Under the pieces are notes generated by a model. That model made no database searches. It was not told the origin of the DNA and saw only the letters and a list, made by a program, of their open reading frames with translations. A program made the position numbers and the translations under genes. 64,000 nucleotides of DNA from a bacterium (GTDB lineage: Bacteria; Bacillota; Bacilli; Lactobacillales; Streptococcaceae), in NCBI GenBank assembly GCA_905221035.1, contig CAJNBP010000009.1, positions 1 to 64,000 on the forward strand, given 5' to 3'. Positions 15,544 to 25,640 of the stretch are shown piece after piece (position 1 is the stretch's first letter; each line of letters opens with the position of its first letter).

Positions 15544-16958
15544 GGCTCTATAATATTTGTAGTGGGTAAATCCCCTATAGATATTATGGAGCCTATTTTT
15601 GTGTAGAAAAAAAGTCCCATATGACCTATAATGAAAAGCGACAAAACAACTCATTAGAAAGATTCATATGGAACAATTACATTTTATCACAAAACTGCTC
15701 GATATCAAAGACCCTAATATCCAATTTATGGATATCATCAATAGGGATACTCACAAAGAAATCATCGCTAAACTGGATTATGAGGCCCCCTCTTGTCCTG
15801 ATTGCGGAAGTCAAATGAAGAAATATGACTTTCAAAAACCGTCGAAAATTCCTTACCTTGAAACAACTGGTATGCCTACCAGAATCCTCCTTAAAAAGCG
15901 TCGATTCAAGTGCTATCATTGCTCGAAAATGATGGTTTCTGAGACTTCTATCGTCAAGAAGAATCATCAAATTCCCCGTATTATCAACCAAAAAATTGCG
16001 CAAAAATTGATTGAAAAAACTTCTATGACCGATATTGCCCATCAGCTTTCCATTTCAACTTCAACTGTCATTCGAAAGATCAATGATTTCAACTTTAAGC
16101 ATGATTTTTCTCGTCTTCCAAAGATTATGTCCTGGGACGAGTATGCTTTCACTAAGGGAAAGATGAGTTTCATTGCACAAGATTTTGATAATCTCAACAT
16201 CATCACTGTTCTTGAAGGCAGAACACAAGCTATCATTCGAAATCACTTTCTGCGCTACGAGCGAGCTGTCCGTTGTCAGGTGAAAATCATTACAATGGAT
16301 ATGTTTAGCCCCTACTACGATATTGCCAGGAAACTTTTTCCTAACGCTAAAATCGTTCTCGATCGCTTTCACATTGTCCAACATCTCAGCCGTGCTATGA
16401 GTCGTGTGCGTGTCCAAATTATGAATCAGTTTGAGCGAAAATCCCATGAATACAAGGCCATCAAACGCTACTGGAAACTCATTCAACAGGATAGTCGTAA
16501 ACTGAGTGATAAACGATTTTATCGCCCTACTTTTCGTATGCACTTAACGAATAAAGAGATTTTAGACAAGCTTTTGAGCTATTCAGAAGACTTGAAACAC
16601 CACTACAATCTCTATCAACTCTTGCTTTTTCACTTTCAGAACAAGGAGTCAGACAAATTTTTCGGACTCATTGAGGACAATCTTAAACAGGTTCATCCTC
16701 TTTTTCAGACTGTCTTTAAAACCTTCCTCAAGGATAAAGAAAAGATTGTCAACGCTCTTCAACTACCTTATTCTAATGCCAAATTAGAAGCGACTAATAA
16801 TCTCATCAAACTTATCAAGCGAAATGCCTTTGGTTTTCGGAACTTTGAAAACTTCAAAAAACGGATTTTTATCGCTCTGAATATCAAAAAAGAAAGGACA
16901 AATTTCGTCCTTTCTCGATCTTAGCTTTTCTTCAACCCACTACAGTTGACAAAGAGCC
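15544..16958 (+). mobile_element. IS1167-like insertion sequence (ISL3 family), complete
   Basis: A 1415-base element bounded by imperfect 24-base inverted repeats: left 15544-15567 and right 16935-16958. Both start GGCTCT and share TGTAGTGGGT at their inner ends. It is flanked by identical 8-base duplications GCTAAAGC (15536-15543 and 16959-16966), as expected for ISL3. It holds one intact transposase gene. The undamaged ends, duplications and frame indicate a recent insertion into the LacI-family gene. A second copy in the same orientation begins at about 63588. Confidence 0.95.
15668..16924 (+). CDS. ISL3-family transposase (IS1167 type)
   Basis: A 418-residue DDE transposase. The N-terminal zinc ribbon is CPDCGSQMKKYDF ... 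KCYHCSKMM, followed by a helix-turn-helix (TDIAHQLSISTSTVIRKI) and the catalytic core with SWDEYAF, KIITMDMFSPYYD, KIVLDRFHIVQH and the C-terminal SNAKLEATNNLIKLIKRNAFGFRN with the conserved glutamate. It is full length and without stops, so likely active. The ATG at 15668 follows GAAAGA. A small overlapping frame at 15621-15818 is a shadow. Confidence 0.95.
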   Translation: MEQLHFITKLLDIKDPNIQFMDIINRDTHKEIIAKLDYEAPSCPDCGSQMKKYDFQKPSKIPYLETTGMPTRILLKKRRFKCYHCSKMMVSETSIVKKNHQIPRIINQKIAQKLIEKTSMTDIAHQLSISTSTVIRKINDFNFKHDFSRLPKIMSWDEYAFTKGKMSFIAQDFDNLNIITVLEGRTQAIIRNHFLRYERAVRCQVKIITMDMFSPYYDIARKLFPNAKIVLDRFHIVQHLSRAMSRVRVQIMNQFERKSHEYKAIKRYWKLIQQDSRKLSDKRFYRPTFRMHLTNKEILDKLLSYSEDLKHHYNLYQLLLFHFQNKESDKFFGLIEDNLKQVHPLFQTVFKTFLKDKEKIVNALQLPYSNAKLEATNNLIKLIKRNAFGFRNFENFKKRIFIALNIKKERTNFVLSRS

Positions 16959-17665
16959 GCTAAAGCTAGCGACTATCAACTTGTCATGATGCCTTCAGAT
17001 TACAATCAAGAATTAGAACTTTCCTATCTGAAGCAACTCAAAATGGAAGCTATTGATGCTCTAATCTTCACTTCAAGAGCAATTAGCCTTGAGATTATTG
17101 AAACTTATGCAAAATATGGACGAATAGTCGTTTGTGAAAAATTGCAGGAATCTAATCTCTTGTCCTCTGCTTACCTTGACCGCTACTCTTCATTTGTGGA
17201 TGCTTTTTCTGCCATGAAAGTACGAGGGCTGAAACAGTTAGTATTGTTATTTTCCAGAAACAATGAATCATCTGCCACATATCAATCATCACTATTAGCT
17301 TATCAACATGTTTATGGACAACAATCGACTCCACATGCGGTATTTGGAAATATTCATGATTTTAAGGATGGCCTGAACCTATCTTATCAATTGATAAACG
17401 ATGCTCGTATTGACGGTATTTTAGCTACAAGCGATGAAGTTGCTGCGGGGCTTATAAAAGGATATGAAGAAAGTGGGAAAATATATCCCTATATGATTGG
17501 GCAGGAACATTTATTAGTTGGACAACTGTTGAAACTCCCAACCATAGACCACAAATCCTATTCTTTAGGAAAATTAGCTTTTAAACAAGCTTTAGCTGAA
17601 ACAATTAGTCAAGAAGTTTTGATTTCAGAGTTTTTAGCGCAAGATAATTAGTTGCTAAAAGTAGT

Positions 17666-17700
17666 AAAAGTTTCCAATTCATATAGTTGGAAACTTTTTA
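17666..17700. terminator. Terminator between the LacI-family gene and the GNAT gene
   Basis: AAAGTTTCCAA / TTGGAAACTTT with a 9-base loop, A-run on the left and T-run on the right. Its right arm overlaps the stop codon of the convergent GNAT gene, so it can serve both. Confidence 0.85.
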
Positions 17701-18186
17701 TCTACTCTTTTTCATGATGTATTTCCGTTCGGGTGACTCAATGATTTCTACGATTTCAAATCCTTCTTTTTGATAGAGGTGCTTGGCTGCTTGATTTGCC
17801 TCGAAGACATTTAGAGAAATAGTATCTATGTCTTCATTTTCAAAGGCCAAACTAAGAAATTCCCTTAAAGCCTGGCTACCTAAACCCTGCCCCTGTTTCT
17901 GGGGATTGATAAAAAAGCGTCCGATATGAAGATTTCTATTTCCCAATCTGATTTTCTGGATAAGGCCGATAAACTCTTGTCCATCAAAGATTGAAAAAAC
18001 TCCTTCTAAATCCTGCAAGGCTTGAAGGGTCAGTGGAAAAGGAATCTTTGGTCCCATCCATTGTTCTTGAAAAGACTTGCCAAGGGAGTTAGACCATTGG
18101 CATACGAGCTGAGCATTTTCTGTGCTCACCTTTTCTTCAAAACGAATTGTCATCTTGACCTCACTATCTTGTTTATGTTTCTCCAT
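17698..18186 (-). CDS. GNAT family N-acetyltransferase
   Basis: A 162-residue GNAT acetyltransferase. The acetyl-CoA motif is IGRFFINPQKQGQGLGSQAL (Q/R-x-x-G-x-G/A), and the later VFEANQAAKHLYQKEGFE is typical of the fold. The substrate is unknown. I chose the ATG at 18184-18186 because GGAGAAG lies 7 bases upstream; the longer frame passes under the divergent cilC gene. The start lies only 36 bases from the cilC start, so the two promoters share a very short region. Confidence 0.85.
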   Translation of the reverse strand: MEKHKQDSEVKMTIRFEEKVSTENAQLVCQWSNSLGKSFQEQWMGPKIPFPLTLQALQDLEGVFSIFDGQEFIGLIQKIRLGNRNLHIGRFFINPQKQGQGLGSQALREFLSLAFENEDIDTISLNVFEANQAAKHLYQKEGFEIVEIIESPERKYIMKKSR

Positions 18187-18207
18187 TATACTACTTCTCC
18201 TATTTTT

Positions 18208-18215
18208 TACGAATA
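18208..18215 (+). promoter_or_regulatory. Competence (SigX/ComX) box in front of cilC
   Basis: TACGAATA, the exact consensus competence box of mitis-group streptococci, preceded by a T-run as usual. It ends only 7 bases before the cilC ATG, so a transcript starting at the normal distance would begin at or next to the start codon. Confidence 0.85.
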
Positions 18216-18222
18216 GATAAGT

Positions 18223-18882
18223 ATGATTGATATTTATTTTTTTCTTGTCGGGAGCATTCTCGCTTCCTTTCTTGGTTTGGTCATTGACCGTTTTCCAGAG
18301 CAATCCATTATCCGACCGGCTAGTCACTGTGATGCCTGTCAAACTCGTTTGCGTCCGTTGGATTTGATTCCTATTTTCTCTCAGGTCTTCAATCGCTTTC
18401 GCTGTCGCTACTGCAAGGCTCGCTATCCTGTCTGGTATGCCCTCTTTGAACTAGGCTTAGGGCTCCTCTTTCTATCTTGGTCTTTGGGATTGCTTTCCTT
18501 GGGACAGATCATCCTAATCACTGCTGGCTTGACCTTAGGCATTTACGACTTTCGCCATCAGGAATATCCCTTGCTGGTCTGGCTGACTTTCCACCTAATC
18601 CTCATGGCCTGCTCTGACTGGAATCTAGTCATGGTCTTCTTCCTTATCCTTGGAATTTTGACTCATTTTATCGATATCCGCATGGGCGCAGGGGATTTTC
18701 TCTTTCTAGCTTCTTGCGCTCTCATCTTTAGTATGACCGAACTACTGATCTTGATTCAGTTTGCTTCTGCGACGGGCATCCTAGCCTTTCTCCTGCAAAA
18801 GAAAAAGGAAAGACTTCCTTTCGTGCCTTTCCTCTTACTCGCTGCTTGTGTGATTATTTTTGGTAAGCTACTGCTTGTTTGA
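18223..18882 (+). CDS. cilC: Prepilin peptidase CilC (competence, A24 family)
   Basis: A 219-residue multi-helix membrane aspartic peptidase that cleaves and methylates type IV prepilin-like competence pilus subunits. The N-terminal membrane helix is followed by the zinc-binding CDAC ... CRYC pair (about residues 36-63). The catalytic aspartates are in [10 protein letters not shown] and [10 protein letters not shown] perfect competence box lies just upstream, so it is expected to be a late competence gene needed for DNA uptake. The 3' end overlaps the convergent trpA gene by 29 bases. No ribosome-binding site is visible before the ATG. Confidence 0.93.
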   Translation: MIDIYFFLVGSILASFLGLVIDRFPEQSIIRPASHCDACQTRLRPLDLIPIFSQVFNRFRCRYCKARYPVWYALFELGLGLLFLSWSLGLLSLGQIILITAGLTLGIYDFRHQEYPLLVWLTFHLILMACSDWNLVMVFFLILGILTHFIDIRMGAGDFLFLASCALIFSMTELLILIQFASATGILAFLLQKKKERLPFVPFLLLAACVIIFGKLLLV

Positions 18883-19630
18883 TAAAGTCCTCAATCGGCT
18901 CTCCTTGGTGGAGAGCTTTTACGATTTTCGAACCGACAATCACGCCATCTGACACCGCATTGAAACGTTCTACATCTTCTTGACTAGACACACCAAAACC
19001 TGTCAAGACTGGGATGTCAGCTACTTGATGCAATTGCGCCAAGTGCTTGTCCAAGTCTGCACGGTAATTTCCTGACTTCCCTGTCACCCCATTGATGGCA
19101 ACAGCATAGACGAAGCCTTCTGCTCCCTTAATCAACTCTTTTTGGCGGTCAATTCCTGTTGTCAAACTAACTAAGGGAATCAAAGCAATGTCTGTATCTG
19201 CCAAAAAGGGCTCTACAAAGTTGGCATGTTCATGAGGCAAGTCTGGGATAATCAAGCCCTTAACTGCTGTATTTGCCAAATCTTTGACAAATTTCTCCAC
19301 ACCGTACTGAAAGAGGGGGTTAAAGTAGGTCATGATAACAAGCGGAACCTCTGTTTCAATGGTTTTCAAGGTTTCAACCAAAGCCTGAGTAGACGTCCCG
19401 TTAGCTAGACTGCGCAATCCTGCTTCTTCGATCACAGGTCCATCTGCAACAGGGTCTGAAAAGGGAATACCCACTTCAATAGCTGAGACACCCAAATCTT
19501 CTAAAAAGTGGATTGTTTCAGCGAGACCATCCAAACCTTTCTCGTGGTCTCCAGCCATGATATAGGGAACAAAAATTCCTTTTCCAGCTGCTTTGATAGC
19601 ATTCAATTTTTCTGTTAGTGTCTTAGGCAT
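18854..19630 (-). CDS. trpA: Tryptophan synthase alpha chain
   Basis: A 258-residue TIM-barrel subunit that cleaves indole-3-glycerol phosphate to indole, passed to TrpB. The catalytic glutamate and aspartate are in [16 protein letters not shown] (about residues 46-61), with phosphate-binding GFGVSS and GVIVGSKIV near the end. The ATG at 19628-19630 overlaps the trpB stop by 8 bases, so the two are coupled. It is the last gene of the trpEGDCFBA operon. Its end runs into the convergent cilC end with no room for a private terminator. Confidence 0.97.
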   Translation of the reverse strand: MPKTLTEKLNAIKAAGKGIFVPYIMAGDHEKGLDGLAETIHFLEDLGVSAIEVGIPFSDPVADGPVIEEAGLRSLANGTSTQALVETLKTIETEVPLVIMTYFNPLFQYGVEKFVKDLANTAVKGLIIPDLPHEHANFVEPFLADTDIALIPLVSLTTGIDRQKELIKGAEGFVYAVAINGVTGKSGNYRADLDKHLAQLHQVADIPVLTGFGVSSQEDVERFNAVSDGVIVGSKIVKALHQGEPIEDFIKQAVAYQK

Positions 19631-20846
19631 GAGCTTCTCCCTTCTTTGCTGCATCTGCTTCCAAGCGGTCTTTGACTTGAACCACATCCTTGTCCCCACG
19701 ACCTGATAGGCAGACAATCATAGACTTGTCTGGTCCGAGTTCTTTAGCCAATTTCACCGCGAAGGCAATGGCGTGGCTTGATTCCAAGGCTGGGATAATT
19801 CCTTCCACGCGAGACAAGAGCTGGAACCCTTCCAAGGCTTCCTCATCTGTCACAGGAACATAGCTGGCACGTTTGATATCGTGGTAGTGAGAATGTTCTG
19901 GACCGATACCAGGATAGTCCAAACCTGCTGAGATAGAGAAGGCTTCTAAGATTTGTCCATGGGCATCTTGGAGCACATCCATGAGAGAACCGTGGAGGAC
20001 ACCTGGACGTCCCTTGGTCAAGGTTGCTGCGTGATGCTCTGTATCCACACCAAGTCCTGCTGCTTCAGCTCCATACATAGCTACTGACTCATCTTCAACA
20101 AACGGATGGAAGAGCCCGATAGCATTAGAACCACCACCAACACAGGCTACTAGGGCATCTGGTAAATCTTGACCTGTCAAGTCACGGTACTGTTGTTTGG
20201 CTTCTCGACCAATGACACTTTGGAAATCACGGACGATTTCTGGAAATGGATGAGGTCCCAAGGCAGAACCAAGGATATAGTGGGTATCATCGATATTTGC
20301 CACCCATGAACGAAGGGCTGCATTAACTGCATCCTTGAGCACACGCGAACCATCTGTCACAGCCTCAACCTTGGCTCCCAAAAGCTCCATACGGAAGACA
20401 TTGAGGGCTTGGCGTTTAACATCTTCCTCACCCATATAGATGGTACATTCCATGTTGAAGAGGGCCGCAGCTGTTGCAGTTGCTACACCGTGCTGACCAG
20501 CACCTGTTTCAGCGATAATTTTCTTTTTGCCCATGCGTTTAGCCAGAAGAACTTGTCCCAAGGCATTGTTAATCTTGTGAGCCCCTGTATGGTTAAGGTC
20601 TTCCCGTTTGAGGTAAATCTTGGCTCCGCCAATATGCTGGGTCAAGTTTTTTGCGTAGTAAAGAGGAGTTTCACGTCCCACATACTGGCGCAAAAGTTGG
20701 TTTAATTCCTCTTGGAAACTTGGATCTGCCTGACTTTCACGATAAGCCTTCTCCAACTCCAAAACTGCTGTCATCAATGTTTCTGGGACGAAACGTCCAC
20801 CGAATTTTCCGTAAAATCCATCTTTATTTGGTTCTTGATATGCCAT
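19623..20846 (-). CDS. trpB: Tryptophan synthase beta chain (operon copy)
   Basis: A 407-residue PLP enzyme condensing indole and serine to tryptophan. The PLP lysine is in [14 protein letters not shown], the catalytic glutamate in AETGAGQHG and the phosphate-binding loop is GGGSNAIG. It overlaps trpF by 23 bases at its 5' end and trpA by 8 at its 3' end. A second beta-chain gene with its own control lies at 25640-26818; this copy carries the consensus residues. Confidence 0.97.
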   Translation of the reverse strand: MAYQEPNKDGFYGKFGGRFVPETLMTAVLELEKAYRESQADPSFQEELNQLLRQYVGRETPLYYAKNLTQHIGGAKIYLKREDLNHTGAHKINNALGQVLLAKRMGKKKIIAETGAGQHGVATATAAALFNMECTIYMGEEDVKRQALNVFRMELLGAKVEAVTDGSRVLKDAVNAALRSWVANIDDTHYILGSALGPHPFPEIVRDFQSVIGREAKQQYRDLTGQDLPDALVACVGGGSNAIGLFHPFVEDESVAMYGAEAAGLGVDTEHHAATLTKGRPGVLHGSLMDVLQDAHGQILEAFSISAGLDYPGIGPEHSHYHDIKRASYVPVTDEEALEGFQLLSRVEGIIPALESSHAIAFAVKLAKELGPDKSMIVCLSGRGDKDVVQVKDRLEADAAKKGEAHA

Positions 20847-21423
20847 TCTTTGCCCTCTCTATAAATCTTCTAATCTTTTCCTGATCTTTTTGTCCATTTG
20901 TCTCCACTCCGCTCGATACATCTACTGCATAGGGAGTAAAGTGTTGAATTGCTTTTACTACATTGTCTTCATTAAGCCCACCTGCGATAAAGAAGGGTTG
21001 AGCTAGTTCTGCCGTATCCAGTTGACCCCAGTCAAAGGTCTGGCCACTCCCTGCCACAGGGGCATCAAAGAGTAAATAATCTGCCTGAGAATTGGGGACA
21101 TGACCATCTCCATCCACCTGTACAGCTTGAATACTGTCACAAGGCAAATTCTCAAACAAATCATCTGCCACCTGACTGTGAACTTGAACCAAGTCCAAGC
21201 CAACTTTTTCAATCGCTTCTAGCAATTCTGCCCGACTTGGTGAAACAAATACGCCAACCTTTTTTACATCTGCAGGAATGAGCTTTGCCAGCTCTGCAGC
21301 CTCTTCCAAGGTTACCTGTCTTTTACTAGGTACGAAGACAAAACCGATGTAGTCTGCTCCTGCTGAAACGGCTGTCTTCACCGCTTCTTTGGTAGATAGT
21401 CCACAAATCTTAACCTTTGTCAA
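20824..21423 (-). CDS. trpF: Phosphoribosylanthranilate isomerase
   Basis: A 199-residue TIM-barrel isomerase for the third step of tryptophan synthesis. The N-terminus [15 protein letters not shown] carries the catalytic cysteine, the acid aspartate lies in VQVDGDGHV, and the phosphate site is [11 protein letters not shown] ... VDVSSGVE. It overlaps trpC by 14 bases and trpB by 23 bases. It is a separate gene, not fused to trpC as in enterobacteria. Confidence 0.96.
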   Translation of the reverse strand: MTKVKICGLSTKEAVKTAVSAGADYIGFVFVPSKRQVTLEEAAELAKLIPADVKKVGVFVSPSRAELLEAIEKVGLDLVQVHSQVADDLFENLPCDSIQAVQVDGDGHVPNSQADYLLFDAPVAGSGQTFDWGQLDTAELAQPFFIAGGLNEDNVVKAIQHFTPYAVDVSSGVETNGQKDQEKIRRFIERAKNGISRTK

Positions 21424-22177
21424 TCTGCAACTCCTTGATTCTCTGGATCACATCTTCTGCCTGCATGAGAGCTGTCCCAACTAAAATTCCGTTAAAGTAT
21501 GGTGCTACTCGTTCCGCATCCTGCCCTGTGAAAATAGCAGATTCAGAAATATAATAGCGACCTTCTTCAAAGTGCTGGGCCAAATCTATACTGGTCTGCA
21601 AGTCGACTTCAAAGGTGGTCAAGTTGCGGTTATTGACCCCAATAATCTCAGCACCAAGCCTGTGGGCCACTTCTAGTTCAGATAGATTGTGAGTCTCCAC
21701 CAAGACTTCTAGACCAAGCTCTGTCGCGTAGTCGTACAGTTCCTTGAGACGTCCTTCTGACAAGGCTGCCACAATGAGCAAAATAACTGTTGCACCGACA
21801 TTGCGAGCACGGATGATTTGCTTTTCATCGATGATAAAATCCTTGTTGAGCGTCGGAATCTCTACCTGACTGGAAATCTCCCGCAGATAATCCAAATGCC
21901 CTTTAAAGAAAACTTCATCTGTCAAAACCGAAATCATCACTGCGCCATTCGCTTCATAAGTCTGGGCCTGTTGCACAATATCCACATCAAGATTGATATC
22001 TCCCAAACTAGGACTAGCCTTCTTGACCTCAGCGATTACCTGTAAACGGTCTTGATGTTGTTTAAGATAGTCAGCTAAGCGATAGGTCTGGCGCAAGGGC
22101 TGGATTTCCTCCAGCTCCATCTGCTCGACCTCACGCGCCTTCTGCTCTAAGATTCGTGCTAAAAATTCCTGACTCAT
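21410..22177 (-). CDS. trpC: Indole-3-glycerol phosphate synthase
   Basis: A 255-residue TIM barrel that closes the indole ring of carboxyphenylamino-deoxyribulose phosphate. Key segments are [10 protein letters not shown] (catalytic lysine), [40 protein letters not shown] and [12 protein letters not shown]. It overlaps trpD by 4 bases upstream (ATGA) and trpF by 14 bases downstream. Length is normal for the monofunctional form. Confidence 0.97.
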   Translation of the reverse strand: MSQEFLARILEQKAREVEQMELEEIQPLRQTYRLADYLKQHQDRLQVIAEVKKASPSLGDINLDVDIVQQAQTYEANGAVMISVLTDEVFFKGHLDYLREISSQVEIPTLNKDFIIDEKQIIRARNVGATVILLIVAALSEGRLKELYDYATELGLEVLVETHNLSELEVAHRLGAEIIGVNNRNLTTFEVDLQTSIDLAQHFEEGRYYISESAIFTGQDAERVAPYFNGILVGTALMQAEDVIQRIKELQIDKG

Positions 22178-23178
22178 TTTTGGTACTCCTGTAACAGTCT
22201 GAGTTTTTCAAGGGCCTTGCCACTAGCAATCACTTGACGAGCCAAGGCAACTCCTTCCTTGATACTAGCAACCTTACCATTAGCATAGAAACCAAGACCA
22301 GCATTTAAGACTGTCGTTTCCAAGAATGGACTTGGTTCGTTTTTAAGAACGCTGAGCAAAATCTCTGCATTTTCCTGAGCATTCCCTCCACGAATATCTT
22401 CGATAGCGTAGCGCTCCATTCCCAAATCCTCTGGAGTAAAGCTTGACAAGGTGATTTCGCCATTTTCAAGAAGTGCGATCTTGGTTGTTCCGTTCAAGCC
22501 AGCTTCATCAAGACCTTCTGGCCCAGCCACCACGATGGCACGTTTGCGACCCATATTTTTCAAAACCTGAGCTGTACTTTCTAGAAGTTCTGGACGACTA
22601 ATCCCAAGAAGCTGTGTTTCCAAGGCCATTGGGTGAATCAGGGGACCAGTCAAGTTCATGATCGTTGGAATTCCCAATTCCAAACGCGCTGGCATGATGT
22701 ATTTCATGGCTGGGTGCATATTTTTAGCAAAGAGAAAGACGATGCCAGTTTTATCAAATACCTTACCAAGCTCAGCTGGTTTGAGATCTAAATTGATACC
22801 CAAGGCTTCGAGGACATCTGCAGAACCAGATTTAGAAGAAATCGAACGGTTACCGTGCTTGGCCATGTGAACACCGCCACCAGCCAAGACAAAGGCTGCA
22901 GTTGTCGAAATGTTAAAGCTGAAAGACTTGTCGCCTCCTGTACCACAGTTGTCCATGGCATCATGGATTTCAGTCGGAATGTGTTGGGCATGCCCTCTCA
23001 TGACTTGTGCAATGGCTGTGCGCTCTTCAGGTGTTTCTCCCTTCATCTTAAGAGCCAAAAGGAGAGAAGCAATCTGTGCCTCTGTTACACGTCCAGTTAC
23101 GATACGCTCAATGACGTCCGTCATTTCCACACCTGATAAATTTTCAAATTTTGCTAGTTTTTCAATAATATCTTTCAT
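22174..23178 (-). CDS. trpD: Anthranilate phosphoribosyltransferase
   Basis: A 334-residue enzyme joining anthranilate to PRPP. The PRPP and Mg site is [17 protein letters not shown] (about residues 78-94), followed by [23 protein letters not shown] and LLGISRPEL. The gene begins 10 bases after the trpG stop and overlaps trpC by 4 bases. It is separate from trpG, unlike the fused enterobacterial form. Confidence 0.97.
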   Translation of the reverse strand: MKDIIEKLAKFENLSGVEMTDVIERIVTGRVTEAQIASLLLALKMKGETPEERTAIAQVMRGHAQHIPTEIHDAMDNCGTGGDKSFSFNISTTAAFVLAGGGVHMAKHGNRSISSKSGSADVLEALGINLDLKPAELGKVFDKTGIVFLFAKNMHPAMKYIMPARLELGIPTIMNLTGPLIHPMALETQLLGISRPELLESTAQVLKNMGRKRAIVVAGPEGLDEAGLNGTTKIALLENGEITLSSFTPEDLGMERYAIEDIRGGNAQENAEILLSVLKNEPSPFLETTVLNAGLGFYANGKVASIKEGVALARQVIASGKALEKLRLLQEYQK

Positions 23179-23188
23179 CCTAGTTTCC

Positions 23189-23755
23189 TCACTTTACAAC
23201 ATTCTCGATAAAATTCCGAATAGAAGACAAACCGTCAGGCGTTCCGATACTTTCTGGATGGTACTGGAATCCATAAATTGGAAGGTTTTTGTGTTGAATC
23301 CCCATAATAGCTTGGTCATCAGTCGAACGAGCTGTCACTTCAAACTCTTCTGGCATTTCTTCAATCAAAATACTGTGGTAACGCATGACCGCACGGCCAT
23401 CCTCAATACCTTGATACAGAACAGATGGTGCTTCAAAGCTGATATTGCTCTGTTTCCCATGCATGACTTTTGGAGCCAAACCTAGCTTCCCACCAAAGAC
23501 TTCTGCGATGGCTTGGTGACCCAAACAAATCCCTAGAATCGGTTTCTTACCTGCAAAGTCACGAATCATATCTTCCATCTTACCAGCATCAACTGGCCAA
23601 CCTGGACCAGGAGAAAAGACCAGACCATCTGCTTTTTCAGCTTCTTCATACAGCTTAGGATCATCATTTCTCAAGACCTGCACTTCTGCGAAATTCCCAA
23701 TGTACTGCGCCAAGTTATAGGTAAAAGAATCATAGTTGTCAATCAATAAAATCAT
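23189..23755 (-). CDS. trpG: Anthranilate synthase component II (glutamine amidotransferase)
   Basis: A 188-residue class-I glutamine amidotransferase that supplies ammonia to TrpE. The catalytic cysteine is in [15 protein letters not shown] (about residue 79), and the His/Glu pair is in [13 protein letters not shown] near the C-terminus. The oxyanion segment FSPGPGWP is present. It overlaps the trpE stop by 4 bases. In some Gram-positives this subunit also serves folate synthesis; no pab gene is nearby, so that cannot be judged here. Confidence 0.96.
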   Translation of the reverse strand: MILLIDNYDSFTYNLAQYIGNFAEVQVLRNDDPKLYEEAEKADGLVFSPGPGWPVDAGKMEDMIRDFAGKKPILGICLGHQAIAEVFGGKLGLAPKVMHGKQSNISFEAPSVLYQGIEDGRAVMRYHSILIEEMPEEFEVTARSTDDQAIMGIQHKNLPIYGFQYHPESIGTPDGLSSIRNFIENVVK

Positions 23756-25113
23756 GGTCTTAGTTCTCCAATTCTAGTCATAGATTTAGCCTTGTTAATG
23801 GTTTCTTGGTATTCGTTTTGGGCGATGGAGTCATAGACAATCCCTGCCCCAGCCTGCACATAGGCTGTTTGATTTTTGAGAATCATAGTTCGAATGGCGA
23901 TAGCGAAATCCATATCACCCGTCGCAGACAAGTAGCCGATTGCTCCTGCGTATACGCCTCGTTTTTCCGTTTCCAGTTCATAGATGCGTCTCATAGCTCG
24001 AATCTTTGGTGCTCCTGACACTGTTCCAGCTGGAAGTGTAGATTTCAAAGCATCCATAGCAGTGAGTTCTGGAAGCAAACGCCCTTTCACCACGCTGGTC
24101 AAATGCATAACATAGCGGAAGAGCTCCACTTCCATATACTTGGTGACTTGGACACTGGCTGTTTCAGAGATGCGACCAATATCATTACGCCCCAAGTCTA
24201 CCAACATCCGATGTTCTGCTGTTTCCTTCTCATCAGAAAGCAGATCAGTTGCCAAGGCCTTGTCTTCTTCATCCGTTGTTCCTCTTGGTCGTGTACCAGC
24301 AATCGGATTAGTTGTCACGATACCATTTTTAACTGAAACCAAACTTTCAGGACTGGCACCGATGATTTGATAATCTCCAAAATCATAGAAATAGAGGTAA
24401 TTTGATGGATTAGTCACGCGAAGATTTCTGTAGAAGTCAAATGGATTGCCAGTAACCTCTGCTGAGAAACGCTGACTGAGCACGCATTGGAACATATCGC
24501 CATTACGAATCAAGTCACGAGCGGTTTCCACCATTTCCTCAAACTTCTGAGGAGCAATATGGGGTTTGAAGTCCAGCGGAGATAGATCCAAATCTTCAAA
24601 TTCATTTGGAGCAGGGATTCGTAATTCCTCAAGCACTTGATTCAAGGCTTTTTCCAAGTCTTCTTGACTACGCTCGCTGTAAAGAGCATCCTCGATGACA
24701 TGGATTTTTTCCTTCTTGTGATCAAAGACCATATAGCTCTCATAGACAAAGAAATGCATGTCTGGCGTTCCAATTGTATCTTGAGGGATTTGACCAATTT
24801 CTTCATAAAGCGAAATCATATCGTAACCGACAAAGCCAATAGCTCCCCCACCAAAAGGTAGATCTGAATGGTGCTGGCTCTTATGAGTCACTTCATAAAG
24901 GAAATCCAAAGGATCCCGATCAATCACTTGACCATTTTGATAAAGGACTCCATTTTCAAACTTAATCTCAAAAACTGGATTATAAGCTAGGATAGAAAAA
25001 CGAGCTGTTTCCTTGTCTCTCGGAATACTTTCTAAGATCACCTTGTGTTGCCCCTTTAGGCGCATATAAGCCAAGATTGGTGATAAGACATCTCCATGAA
25101 TGATTCGTTCCAT
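23752..25113 (-). CDS. trpE: Anthranilate synthase component I
   Basis: A 453-residue chorismate-utilising enzyme making anthranilate, the first step of the pathway. The catalytic domain has NPIAGTRPRGTTDEED, DEKETAEHRMLVDLGRNDIGR, TLPAGTVSGAPKIRAM and VQAGAGIVYDSI. The N-terminal regulatory part begins MERIIHGDVLSPILAYMRLKG; the usual feedback-binding LLES motif is seen only as VILESIP. AAAGGG precedes the ATG. A tryptophan T-box and a hairpin-rich leader precede the operon. Confidence 0.97.
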   Translation of the reverse strand: MERIIHGDVLSPILAYMRLKGQHKVILESIPRDKETARFSILAYNPVFEIKFENGVLYQNGQVIDRDPLDFLYEVTHKSQHHSDLPFGGGAIGFVGYDMISLYEEIGQIPQDTIGTPDMHFFVYESYMVFDHKKEKIHVIEDALYSERSQEDLEKALNQVLEELRIPAPNEFEDLDLSPLDFKPHIAPQKFEEMVETARDLIRNGDMFQCVLSQRFSAEVTGNPFDFYRNLRVTNPSNYLYFYDFGDYQIIGASPESLVSVKNGIVTTNPIAGTRPRGTTDEEDKALATDLLSDEKETAEHRMLVDLGRNDIGRISETASVQVTKYMEVELFRYVMHLTSVVKGRLLPELTAMDALKSTLPAGTVSGAPKIRAMRRIYELETEKRGVYAGAIGYLSATGDMDFAIAIRTMILKNQTAYVQAGAGIVYDSIAQNEYQETINKAKSMTRIGELRP

Positions 25114-25392
25114 TGTAATTTCCCTTTCAGTTTCTTATTTTTAATTTTTTGTCTTTTTTCTATTTCCCTTAAATAGTGCGGACGGGAGCAACTTTCTCCG
25201 AAATTTCATCCCTAATTTTTGAGCCTTAGGTCTCAAAAATTCCGTTCTAGAGAAGCATCTTTGCTTCTCTAGAATACCACTATGGCGGGAAATAGCTGTT
25301 TAATGCTCACTTCGTTCGCAAATATTTTATAGAAATTTATCTAGTGATAAAGCATAATTTAAAACTGATAGCCATATCTACGATAAATATAT
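25114..25392 (-). other. Hairpin-rich leader between the Trp T-box and trpE
   Basis: No gene is seen in this stretch. It holds two adjacent near-perfect hairpins: AATTTTTGAG / CTCAAAAATT (about 25221-25243) and TTCTAGAGAAGC / GCTTCTCTAGAA (about 25245-25273). ATAGTG (near 25174) and CACTAT (near 25277) lie outside them as a wider inverted repeat. The block could be a miniature mobile repeat (RUP-like) inserted in the leader, or a second control structure. Because it lies after the T-box terminator, every trp mRNA would carry it. Confidence 0.5.
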
Positions 25393-25640
25393 AAAAATCC
25401 CCACGCAAAATAACTTGCGTGAGGACGAAATTCGCGGTGCCACCTCAATTATAGGATTTCTCCTATCTCTCATTCCTGTCTCAGATACCTCCTGTAACAG
25501 GCTGTGCGATAAAGGGCACTCCCTTGAGAATTATGTTTTCTTCTCTTGTTTCAGATGGACCCAACCTTACAGCTTTCTCTGCTTGTTTCCAGCAACCACA
25601 AGCTCTCTGTGAGAGAAAGGACTGTAATTTTTCCATCTAT
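25393..25640 (-). promoter_or_regulatory. T-box riboswitch (tRNA-Trp) of the trpEGDCFBA operon
   Basis: On the minus strand the conserved T-box GAGGTGGCACCGCG lies at 25446-25433. It is followed by a terminator (CCTCACGCAA / TTGCGTGGGG and a T-run ending near 25393). Stem I is closed by AGATGG / CCATCT, and the specifier loop contains UGG (25563-25561), the tryptophan codon. Uncharged tRNA-Trp should stabilise the antiterminator and turn on the operon. The leader starts within a few bases of the stop codon of the upstream trpB copy; I see no promoter between them. Confidence 0.93.

Larger units (their letters stand above)
15284..17651 (+). pseudogene. LacI-family regulator gene split by an IS insertion
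   Basis: The 5' part (15284-15543) encodes a LacI-type helix-turn-helix (ISDIAKKAGVAKSTVSRVIN) and the start of the sugar-binding domain. The 3' part (16967-17651) encodes the rest, ending IDHKSYSLGKLAFKQALAE. Removing the IS and one copy of the 8-base duplication restores a continuous frame of 314 codons, reading ...LLDAAKASDYQLVMMPSDY. The gene was therefore intact until the insertion. A truncated 89-residue product with the DNA-binding domain could still be made, but it lacks the effector/dimer domain. Its likely target is the palindrome at 14410-14425, so loss of repression of the HAD gene is expected. Confidence 0.9.

Noticed and set aside
22910..23485. 191-codon plus-strand frame across trpD and trpG
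   Set aside because: Spans two genes of a conserved operon in antisense, which is not plausible as a real gene.
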